From an uncultured Dialister sp. (lineage in GTDB: Bacteria > Bacillota > Negativicutes > Veillonellales > Dialisteraceae), in the NCBI RefSeq assembly GCF_900538805.1, contig NZ_UPZP01000084.1, positions 1-10,698 of the forward strand: DNA of 10,698 nt, read 5' to 3'. Positions 4,615 through 10,698 of this stretch are shown in pieces (position 1 is the first letter of the stretch; the number at the start of each line of letters is the position of its first letter). The notes below the pieces were generated by a model, which was not told the origin of the DNA, ran no database searches, and worked only from the letters and a program-made list of their open reading frames with translations. Both the position numbers and the translations under genes were made by a program.

Positions 4615-6584
4615 CAATCATGATGGGAGAAATGAACTTTTACGTTATCTCCCCGTTTTACTCTTGCGCCGATACCGGGGTCCTGTTTATCGGCGTAGCC
4701 GCTGCCTTCGGGCTGGAAGCCCAGGCCTGCCCGGGTAAGCCATTCACCTACGTCCCGCATGGACCAGCCGGTGAAGCTGGGGAGACGGAATTCCTTGGCA
4801 CTTTCCGGAGGAAGGCTAGGTTTGTACAGTTCGATGGGCTTGTCCTGCGGTTTGGCATGGATGGTCTGGTCGTCCAGTGTAGGGATTTTCAGATACCGCA
4901 TGATCTGGGTCATGGCTTCCTTGAATACCGGCGCCGCCACCTGGCCGCCGTAGTAGGTACCCTTTGGCGTATCCAGTACCACAAGGCAGATGGCCCTGGC
5001 GTCTTCAGTAGGGCCGAAGCCGCAGAAGGAGGCGATGTACTGCCCCTTCAGGTAGCCGCCGTTCACAGGGTCCAGCTTCTGGGCTGTACCTGTTTTGCCG
5101 GCCATGTGGTAGCCCGGCACCTTCGCATTGGTGCCGCCGCCTTCGGAGACTTCTTTTTCCATCATGTCCTTCACTTCATCCGCCACTTTTTGTGAAATCG
5201 GTTCGCCGCTGTATTCCACCGGCGTCACCTTGTAGTCACTGCCGTCAGCGTTCTTGATGGACTGGATAATATGGGGCTTCACCATTTTGCCGCCATTGGC
5301 AATGGCGCTGTAGGCCTGCACCATCTGGAGAGGCGTTACGGCGATACTCTGGCCGATGGACATGGTGGCCACATCGATGGGCCGCATATCCTTCGGTTCA
5401 AAGAGAATGCCGCTGCCTTCACCGGGCAGTTCGATGCCCGTAGGCTTCCCGAAACCAAATGCTTTGGCATAGCGGGTCAATGTCTCGCCGCCGGTGAGGA
5501 GTCCGATGTGGGCAAAACCGGTGTTAATGGAGAATTTCAGAATATCCACCAGCCGCACATCGCCGTAGGACTCGTCATTCCAGTTCCGGATGGCATGGCC
5601 CGAGGCCCATACGGCGCCGGGGTCGTGCCATACCCGCTGTGTATCATAGGTGCCTGCAGCAAGGGCCGCCGACGCAATAATGGGCTTAAAGGTGGAACCC
5701 GGTTCGTAAATATCCACCACCGCCCGGTTCTTAAATTCCGCTTCCGTGGCCTTATCGAAGTGGTTGGGGTCATAGGAAGGACGGTTGCCCAAAGCCAGGA
5801 TAGCTCCGGTCTTGGGGTCCATGACGATGATAATACCGCCAGAGGCATGGGTGAAAGCCATGGCCCGGTCCAGCGCCCGTTCCGCATAGAACTGGATGTT
5901 CTGGTCAATGGTAAGGTATACGGATTTTTCCTTTTTCGCCTTGTACGGCGCCATGGCAGACTTTAAAATCGGATTTCCCCTGGCATCGGTTAAAATATGC
6001 TGTTTATTTTTCCCGCCGCGGATAAGATCGTCCAGAGACATTTCCAGTCCGTCTAAGCCTCTGTCGTCCAGACCTACGAAGCCAAGCACATTGGCAGCCA
6101 TGGAGTCGTTGGGATAGAAACGGCGGCTTTCATCGAAGAAACCAAAGCCCTTCCATTTCTTTTCCTTAATGAGGGCGATGACCTTGTCCGAATCTTCCGG
6201 GTCCATTACCCGTTCCAGCCATACGAAGCGGGTATCCTCTGACAAATCCTTCACCAGGTCCCCTTCCTTCCGGTGAAGCAGGGGCGAGAGCTCTTTCGCC
6301 GCCTCTTCGGGGCTCACATTCATGGTACCGGGGTCCGCAAAAAAGGACTTCACCATAATGGAAAAGGCCAGTTCCCTGCCATTCCGGTCGTAAATGGTGC
6401 CGCGGGGCGAATAGAGGGTCTGCACCCCCTCCGTCTGGTTCATGGCCATTTCTTCATAATGATGGCCCTGGATAATCTGCACCCACATGAGACGAAGAAG
6501 CAGGAGGCCGCCGATGAAGCAGAGGATGAAAGAAAGCCTGATGCTTCGCTTCCTCATCCTATTCCTGGGCAGTTCCTTTTTCAT
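4614..6584 (-). CDS. Class B penicillin-binding protein (FtsI/SpoVD type) with C-terminal PASTA domain
   Basis: A 656-residue membrane-anchored D,D-transpeptidase that cross-links peptidoglycan. A short basic N-terminus is followed by one transmembrane helix at about 17-37. A dimerisation/pedestal domain begins with the class B motif SPRGTIYDRNG (59-69). The transpeptidase motifs are all present: STFK (Ser297 nucleophile, Lys300), SIN (352-354) and KTGT (497-500). One PASTA domain lies at about 600-656. The PASTA tail suggests SpoVD or Gram-positive FtsI, but the gene is outside any visible dcw cluster, so septal versus accessory role is open. The ATG at 6584 has AGGAG 8 bases upstream, inside the last codons of cca. 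The two genes overlap by 26 bp, indicating one transcript and coupled translation. Confidence 0.92.
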   Translation of the reverse strand: MKKELPRNRMRKRSIRLSFILCFIGGLLLLRLMWVQIIQGHHYEEMAMNQTEGVQTLYSPRGTIYDRNGRELAFSIMVKSFFADPGTMNVSPEEAAKELSPLLHRKEGDLVKDLSEDTRFVWLERVMDPEDSDKVIALIKEKKWKGFGFFDESRRFYPNDSMAANVLGFVGLDDRGLDGLEMSLDDLIRGGKNKQHILTDARGNPILKSAMAPYKAKKEKSVYLTIDQNIQFYAERALDRAMAFTHASGGIIIVMDPKTGAILALGNRPSYDPNHFDKATEAEFKNRAVVDIYEPGSTFKPIIASAALAAGTYDTQRVWHDPGAVWASGHAIRNWNDESYGDVRLVDILKFSINTGFAHIGLLTGGETLTRYAKAFGFGKPTGIELPGEGSGILFEPKDMRPIDVATMSIGQSIAVTPLQMVQAYSAIANGGKMVKPHIIQSIKNADGSDYKVTPVEYSGEPISQKVADEVKDMMEKEVSEGGGTNAKVPGYHMAGKTGTAQKLDPVNGGYLKGQYIASFCGFGPTEDARAICLVVLDTPKGTYYGGQVAAPVFKEAMTQIMRYLKIPTLDDQTIHAKPQDKPIELYKPSLPPESAKEFRLPSFTGWSMRDVGEWLTRAGLGFQPEGSGYADKQDPGIGARVKRGDNVKVHFSHHD

Positions 6585-8076
6585 GTTCCCTTCTCCTCTT
6601 AAATCTTACCGCCGCGTCATACAGCGCGGCAGGCGTATTTTCCAGATTTCCGTTCTGCACCCGGAGAAGAAGATTCTGCATTCCCTCTCCTGCCAGGCGC
6701 CCTAAAAGTTCCGGCACTTCTTTCCCGTAATGAAGCTCATGGGTGGTGACAGGCACTTCCTGTGATAAATCCTCCATGTACCGTCCGAACTCGCTGTGTC
6801 CTTCCGTAGCGGAAAGGGGCCGTCCGCAGCCGATGATATCCGCATTTCCCAAATCCGTCATCTCATGGAAAGCCTCTGCCATGTCGGCGGAGGAGCGAAA
6901 GGTCTTATTTCTGGCCAGGCTTCGCACCCATTTCAGTGCATTGGCTTCGCCGAAATTGGCGAAATAGTGAAATTTCATATGATTTTCCACAAGCCACACC
7001 ACCCGGTCCGTGAAATCGGCGGGCATACGCCAGCGGGAAAGAATGGCCCTTGCCATATGGGCTCCTTCCGTATCGTGGCCATAATCGGTGAGTTTGCCCT
7101 TCCTTACCGCCCGGATGCCGGGCATCCCCTTTCCCACATCGTGGAGAAGAGCGGCCCATCGGTTCAGCAGGATAGGCGCCGATGCGTCCACCACTGCCAG
7201 GGTGTGGTGCCAGCCGTCGTACTTATGAAATTCCTTCTGCTGTGGAAGGCCCACCAGATGGGAAAGCTCCGGAAGGATGGGCACTGCCGTATAGGCACCG
7301 TTTTCCTTCACCCGGCAGCTCATTTCATTGAGCCCGCTCCTCACCATGAGGTCAAGTCCCCTGGCCGCATGGGGTGTTACCAGAAGGCGGTTCACTTCCT
7401 CCTTCACCCGTTCCAGGGAAAGCCCTTCCACCCGTGGAAAGGCATCCTTCATGCCTTTCACCAGACTTCTATCCGCCATGAAATCCAGCTGCCCCAGAAA
7501 ACGGCAGGCCCGGAACATGCGGAGGGCATCCTCGTTGAACCGGCTCTCCGCATCTCCTACGGTACGGAGCCGCTTCTTTTCCAGATCCTCCAGTCCATGG
7601 AAATAATCATAGAGACAGCCGTCCCCGTCCAGGGCCATGGCATTCACCGTAAAATCCCGGCGGCTCACATCTTCCTTCAATGTATCGGAAAAAGAAACTG
7701 TCTCCGGCCTGTGGGCATCGGCACCGTAAAACTCCTTCCGGAACGTGGTGACCTCATAGTTTTTTCCATTCCGCACCACAATGACCGTACCAAAGCGCCG
7801 TCCCCCGCCGTCAATGGCCTTCCAGCCCGCCGCTTTCGCAATAGCCATGGTCTCCTCCGGCCGGGCAGAGGCGGTTATATCCCAGTCATGGGGTACAAGG
7901 CCCATGAGAAGGTCCCGCACGCAGCCGCCCACCACATAGGCCTCTTTCCCCTCATCATTCAGTTTTCGAAGGATAGCCAGCGCCCCTTCATCGATTTTTC
8001 CTGCCCGTTCATCCTCCGGAAGATTCCGGAATCCCCGATCCCTGATGCAGAAAACCATGCGGTTAATCAGATTCAT
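6559..8076 (-). CDS. cca: tRNA CCA nucleotidyltransferase (class II) with HD domain
   Basis: A 505-residue protein of the poly(A) polymerase/CCA transferase family, which adds or repairs the 3' CCA end of tRNAs. The nucleotidyltransferase head carries GGCVRDLL (50-57) and the metal-binding DWD (64-66). RRDFTVNAMALD (139-150) and the template motif EDALRMFRACRF (182-193) follow. Downstream is an HD phosphohydrolase-type domain with LLHDVGKG (310-317), as in many CCA enzymes. The first 30 or so residues precede the conserved core. The ATG at 8076 is supported by GGAAAGG about 8 bases upstream. No other start fits better. It is the first gene of an operon with the PBP gene. The family does not by sequence alone fully separate CCA-adding from CC-adding or poly(A) enzymes, though the intact motifs favour CCA. 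Confidence 0.93.
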   Translation of the reverse strand: MNLINRMVFCIRDRGFRNLPEDERAGKIDEGALAILRKLNDEGKEAYVVGGCVRDLLMGLVPHDWDITASARPEETMAIAKAAGWKAIDGGGRRFGTVIVVRNGKNYEVTTFRKEFYGADAHRPETVSFSDTLKEDVSRRDFTVNAMALDGDGCLYDYFHGLEDLEKKRLRTVGDAESRFNEDALRMFRACRFLGQLDFMADRSLVKGMKDAFPRVEGLSLERVKEEVNRLLVTPHAARGLDLMVRSGLNEMSCRVKENGAYTAVPILPELSHLVGLPQQKEFHKYDGWHHTLAVVDASAPILLNRWAALLHDVGKGMPGIRAVRKGKLTDYGHDTEGAHMARAILSRWRMPADFTDRVVWLVENHMKFHYFANFGEANALKWVRSLARNKTFRSSADMAEAFHEMTDLGNADIIGCGRPLSATEGHSEFGRYMEDLSQEVPVTTHELHYGKEVPELLGRLAGEGMQNLLLRVQNGNLENTPAALYDAAVRFKRRREHEKGTAQE

Positions 8077-8140
8077 AAGAAAGCCTTTCCTGTCCGGCCC
8101 CTGAAAATATCATCTCAGGCCGCCACTAGTCGTATACCTT

Positions 8141-8146
8141 ATTATA
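8141..8146 (-). promoter_or_regulatory. Probable -10 of the cca-PBP promoter
   Basis: A perfect TATAAT on the minus strand, 65 bases upstream of the cca start, within AGTATATAATAAGG. The hexamer 17 bp upstream (TTTCCT) is a poor -35. It lies between the repeat-filled gap and cca, where a promoter is expected. Confidence 0.45.
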
Positions 8147-8170
8147 TACTTTTCAGTACAGTGAGGAAAG

Positions 8171-8271
8171 GGGCCCATGGATTGGCCTGCGGCTCGGGTT
8201 CAGAAGGTTCAAAGGGTTCTGCCCGCTTCCAGCGGGCGGGTTCAGAGGGTGTTGTATCGCCTGACGGCGAT
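8171..8271 (+). repeat. GGTTCAGAA-array repeat with hairpins, third copy
   Basis: GGTTCAGAA (8197-8205), GGTTCAAAG (8206-8214), GGTTCTGCC, the hairpin GCCCGC-TTCCA-GCGGGC (8221-8237) and GGTTCAGAG (8239-8247) follow the order seen at 3976-4026. It ends in ATCGCC-TGAC-GGCGAT (8256-8271), matching the hairpin at 4108-4124 with a shorter stem. It lies upstream of cca and downstream of the malic enzyme terminator. Confidence 0.65.
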
Positions 8272-8316
8272 GAAATTTTATGGTCAGCGTTACGGGACTT
8301 ACTTCCCGCCGAACAC

Positions 8317-8401
8317 TGTCATTCTTAGTGTAGCGAAGAATCTCGGTACGCGGCATATGTGAGACAAGCAGCATTAAATACCAGTCGGCGGAAAAGCCGA
8401 C
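8317..8401 (+). repeat. Dispersed intergenic repeat (TAGCGAAG-ATCTCGGTAC family), copy 2
   Basis: TAGCGAAGAATCTCGGTAC (8331-8349), GTGAGAC (8359-8365), TAAATACCAGTC (8375-8386) and GGCGG match the minus strand of 103-164 in order and spacing. It ends in a perfect 6-bp hairpin GTCGGC-GGAAAA-GCCGAC (8384-8401) that the other copy lacks. Nothing protein-like is seen in the 340 bases between the malic enzyme terminator and the cca promoter. Confidence 0.55.
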
Positions 8402-8417
8402 ACAGTCGCCCCAAGAC

Positions 8418-8461
8418 AAAAAATCCCCTGCGGAGATTTTCCTCTCTGCAGGAGATTTTTT
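8418..8461 (-). terminator. Rho-independent terminator after the malic enzyme gene
   Basis: On the minus strand AAAAAATCTCCTGC pairs with GCAGGGGATTTTTT (one T-G wobble) around a 16-base loop, ending in six T. It starts about 16 bases past the stop codon. The A-rich left arm means it could also stop plus-strand transcription. Confidence 0.85.
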
Positions 8462-8476
8462 CTTTAAACTGTCCAA

Positions 8477-9688
8477 TCAGTCTTTATACTGCTCAGGAAG
8501 TTCGGTGACCCTTGCCACGCCGGAGGCGATGGCTGCTTTGGCAACGGCCTTTGCCACTTCGTGGGGTACTCTTTCATCGAATACGTCCACCACCACATGG
8601 TCCGGGTCCAGGGTGCACTTGGTGGCCAAGTCAGCCAGCGCATGGGCAGCGGCCAGTTTCATTTCTTCGTTAATCTGCCGTGCTCTTACGTCCAGGGCGC
8701 CGCGGAAGAGGCCCGGGAATACGGAGGAGTTGTTAACCTGGTTGTGCATGTCGCTTCTGCCGGAGCCGTAGATATATACGCCCTTTTCCTTGGCTTCTTC
8801 TTCCATGATTTCCGGTACCGGGTTTGCCATGGCAAAGACGATGCTCTTGTCGGCCATGGTCTTAATGGCGTCGCAGTTGAATACGCCGGGAGCGGAGCAG
8901 CCGATGAGTACGTCGGCCCCTTTGACGGCGTCGGCGAAGGTGCCCTGTTTGTTTTCCGGATTTGTCTTCTGAATCAGTTCCAGCTGAACACGGTCCCGTT
9001 TGCCGTTATCATAGAGGATGCCCTTGGAGTTAAGGATGGTCATGTTTTCCGGTTTTACGCCGTCTTCCAGGAGAAGGCGGGCAATGGCGGTGCCTGCTGC
9101 GCCGGCGCCGTTCATGACGACTTTGATTTCATCGATTTTCTTGCCAGTCACTTTGAGGGCGCCAAGAAGAGCAGCGAGCGCTGCGATGGCGGTGCCGTGC
9201 TGGTCATCATGGAATACGGGGATATTCATGATTTTCTTCAGTTCGTCTTCAATGTCATAGCATTTCGGGGAAGAAATGTCTTCCAGGTTGATGCCGGCGA
9301 AGTTCTTTTCCAACAGCTTTACGGTGTGGATGAATTCATCCTTGTCCTTGGTGTCAAGAACGATGGGGATAGCGTCGATGTTGCCGAATCTCTTATAGAG
9401 GGCGGATTTGCCTTCCATAACAGGCATGGCAGCGGCAGCGCCGATGTCGCCAAGGCCCAGTACGCGGGTGCCGTCGGAAATAACGGCTACCACGTTGCCT
9501 CTCCAGGTCATTTCCAGAGACAGGTCTTCATCCTTCTTGATTTCCAGGCACGGTGCGGAAACGCCGGGGGTGTAGACGATGGCCAGGTCATGGCCGTTTT
9601 TCATGTCTGCGTTGAGAGCAGTCTTAATCATCTGGTGCTTTTCTTTTCTAAGCGCAATGGCTTCTTTCTTCAGTTCTGATGTATCCAT
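8477..9688 (-). CDS. NAD(P)-dependent malic enzyme
   Basis: A 403-residue short-type bacterial malic enzyme that oxidatively decarboxylates malate to pyruvate and CO2, linking C4 acids with pyruvate. Visible motifs: VYTPGVSAPC (38-47, catalytic Tyr39), SDGTRVLGLGDIG (71-83), the catalytic Lys94 in MEGKSALYKRFG, the metal ligands Glu136-Asp137 (NLEDIS) and Asp161 in FHDDQHGTA, and the nucleotide-binding GAGAAG (194-199). The late motif GRSDMHNQVNNSSVFPG keeps its asparagines, although homologues usually have an aromatic-proline pair where MH stands here. The cofactor (NAD or NADP) cannot be read with certainty. The ATG at 9688 has a strong AAGGAGG 6 bases upstream. It lies 32 bp behind speD with no terminator between, so the two are probably cotranscribed. 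Confidence 0.94.
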   Translation of the reverse strand: MDTSELKKEAIALRKEKHQMIKTALNADMKNGHDLAIVYTPGVSAPCLEIKKDEDLSLEMTWRGNVVAVISDGTRVLGLGDIGAAAAMPVMEGKSALYKRFGNIDAIPIVLDTKDKDEFIHTVKLLEKNFAGINLEDISSPKCYDIEDELKKIMNIPVFHDDQHGTAIAALAALLGALKVTGKKIDEIKVVMNGAGAAGTAIARLLLEDGVKPENMTILNSKGILYDNGKRDRVQLELIQKTNPENKQGTFADAVKGADVLIGCSAPGVFNCDAIKTMADKSIVFAMANPVPEIMEEEAKEKGVYIYGSGRSDMHNQVNNSSVFPGLFRGALDVRARQINEEMKLAAAHALADLATKCTLDPDHVVVDVFDERVPHEVAKAVAKAAIASGVARVTELPEQYKD

Positions 9689-9720
9689 TCTTTTCCTCCT
9701 TGTAATAAAAAGAATACAAA

Positions 9721-10488
9721 TCAGTCTTTAATGGCAGGCATGTTCCTGCCATTGAAAATTTCATACATTTCCTGCTTCAGCAGGCGGCGGATTCGTTTCA
9801 CTTCCTTCGGAGCCAGGTCCTTTTCAGTCATATCGAAAAGATAATTATCAAGCTTAAAGTCGTGAAGAATCATTTTCGTATGGAAAATATTTTCCTGATA
9901 CACATTGACGTCGATCATGTCATAGGTATGACGGAGTTCCGGCGCCATGTAGTTCTGGATAGAATTAATCCGATGGTCGATGAAAATTTTCTTTCCCTTC
10001 ACGTCCCTGGTGAAGCCGCGGACCCGGTAGTCCGTGATGACAATGTCCGCTTCGAAGGAACGGAGCAGGAAATTCAATGCATTGAGCGGTGAAATCTTTC
10101 CGCAGGTGGATACGTCGATATCCGCCCGGAAGGTGCAGATACCGTCCTGGGGATGCATTTCCGGATAGGTGTGGACGGTGATATGGCTTTTATCCAGATG
10201 GGCCACCACATCCTTCTTTTCCAGTTCTTCCTCTGCAATGAGCATGGTCACGCTGGCGCCCTGGGGATCATAGTCCTGCTGGGCGATGTTCAGCACAATG
10301 GCACCGATGGTGTCTGCCACCTTCTGAAGAATGCCGGTGAGCCTTTCGGCGCTGTACTGCTCGTCAATGTAGGCGATGTACTTTTTCCGTTCTTCCTCCG
10401 TGCTGGCATAGCACACATCATACATATTGAAGCTCAGGGTCTTCGTCAGGTTATTGAATCCGTAAAGTTTAAGCTTACTCCTTTTCAT
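9721..10488 (-). CDS. speD: S-adenosylmethionine decarboxylase proenzyme, E. coli type
   Basis: A 255-residue pyruvoyl enzyme that makes decarboxylated SAM, the aminopropyl donor for spermidine. It aligns along its whole length with E. coli SpeD (264 residues): KLYGFNNLTKTLSF near the start, then the self-cleavage site HLDKSHITVHTYPE. Cleavage between Lys100 and Ser101 gives the pyruvoyl group. Then come STCG (Cys129), DYRVRGFTRD, FIDHRINSIQN and VNVYQENIFHTKM. A loop of about a dozen residues just before the cleavage site is absent compared with E. coli. I chose the ATG at 10488 by homology. The strong GGAGGTGA lies rather far upstream (about 11 bases), so the ATG at 10512, with AAAGGA 4 bases before it, is a real alternative. 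No spermidine synthase gene is in the window. Confidence 0.95.
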   Translation of the reverse strand: MKRSKLKLYGFNNLTKTLSFNMYDVCYASTEEERKKYIAYIDEQYSAERLTGILQKVADTIGAIVLNIAQQDYDPQGASVTMLIAEEELEKKDVVAHLDKSHITVHTYPEMHPQDGICTFRADIDVSTCGKISPLNALNFLLRSFEADIVITDYRVRGFTRDVKGKKIFIDHRINSIQNYMAPELRHTYDMIDVNVYQENIFHTKMILHDFKLDNYLFDMTEKDLAPKEVKRIRRLLKQEMYEIFNGRNMPAIKD

Positions 10489-10536
10489 GAAGTAAACTGT
10501 CACCTCCCTCATCGGTTCCTTTACCGGAACACACAA

Positions 10537-10564
10537 ATTATATCATAAGGTTATATAAATTGAA
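10537..10564 (-). promoter_or_regulatory. Probable promoter of speD-malic enzyme
   Basis: On the minus strand TTCAAT (10564-10559), a 16-bp AT-rich spacer and a perfect TATAAT (10542-10537). The -35 is a partial match. An 11-base palindrome, AATAGGCTATT (10564-10574), abuts the -35. The transcript would carry a small GTTCC/GGAAC hairpin just before the speD ribosome binding site. Confidence 0.5.
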
Positions 10565-10623
10565 ATAGGCTATTAACGTGTATACTTTTTAAGCATAAAT
10601 AAGTGTAAACTCTATAACTTAAG

Positions 10624-10697
10624 GGAAGCGCTGATTAAATCGTTATCGGATTTCATTCTTGTATTTTTATTCAATGCAAGGAATCAGTCGACGCGAA
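10624..10697 (+). repeat. Right terminal inverted repeat, insertion-sequence or MITE-like end
   Basis: Starts GGAAGCGCTGATTAAATCG and matches the reverse complement of 1-74 at 65 of 74 positions without gaps. The flank just outside is TTAAG, while the left copy is flanked by TAA in the same orientation, so a short TA-rich target site is possible but not shown. Both copies point outward, and any element bodies would lie beyond the window. Confidence 0.6.
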
Positions 10698-10698
10698 T

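Noticed and set aside
4123..4617. Small open frames of 70-90 codons on both strands in the PBP-fhs gap
   Set aside because: The area is nearly all hairpins and repeats, and the frames overlap these on both strands. None has a good ribosome site or a family signature.
6796..8328. 510-codon open frame on the plus strand
   Set aside because: It lies antisense to cca, whose conserved motifs are unambiguous. Its translation has no recognisable domain, and it runs into repeats at its end. It is a by-product of cca codon usage.
8153..8476. 107-codon minus-strand open frame between the malic enzyme and cca
   Set aside because: It spans the malic enzyme terminator and two repeat families. Its repeat-derived stretch (LNPPAGSGQNPLNLLNP) matches the open frame in the fhs upstream repeats, as expected from shared non-coding repeats.
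8561..9679. 372-codon open frame on the plus strand
   Set aside because: Antisense to the malic enzyme, which has all of its catalytic motifs. No ribosome site or domain supports the plus-strand frame.
1..10698. Composite transposon carrying the seven genes
   Set aside because: The cargo is core metabolism and cell-wall genes with uniform orientation and style. The two end copies differ at 9 of 74 positions and no transposase is visible. An assembly break in repeats is simpler.

Overview
The window carries seven complete protein genes, all on the minus strand, separated by intergenic DNA that is unusually rich in structured repeats. The mix points to an anaerobic Gram-positive-lineage bacterium: strong AGGAGG-type ribosome binding sites, rho-independent terminators, a formate-THF ligase next to folD, a PASTA-tailed class B penicillin-binding protein and an E. 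coli-type S-adenosylmethionine decarboxylase. My best guess is a member of the Negativicutes (Dialister-like). That is a judgement from protein similarity and style, not proof.

In the direction of transcription (high to low coordinates) there are four units. Unit 1 is speD (SAM decarboxylase, polyamine synthesis) followed 32 bp later by a malic enzyme gene, ending in a terminator at 8418-8461. Unit 2 is cca (tRNA CCA nucleotidyltransferase) overlapping by 26 bp a class B PBP gene, ending in a terminator at 4577-4614. Unit 3 is fhs and folD with a 1-nt gap, forming a one-carbon/folate operon, ending in a terminator at 1232-1263. Unit 4 is an mscS-type mechanosensitive channel gene.

The non-coding DNA is the unusual part. 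The first and last 74 bases are imperfect inverted copies of each other (65 of 74 identical, no gaps) and look like ends of an insertion sequence or MITE. An 89-90 bp repeat occurs twice in inverted orientation (165-253 and 4177-4266), with paired compensatory changes in its stems. The block 3953-4576, between the PBP gene and fhs, is almost solid repeats: 9-bp tandem runs, a 157-bp palindromic element and many short hairpins. Two of these families recur at 103-164 and 8171-8401.

The most notable protein observation is in FolD. At positions that align without gaps to E. coli FolD, the catalytic lysine and the active-site glutamine of the cyclohydrolase centre are both methionine, while the NADP-binding half is normal. 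This suggests a dehydrogenase-only enzyme encoded directly behind formate-THF ligase. I did not see a defence system, phage, CRISPR array, rRNA or tRNA gene.
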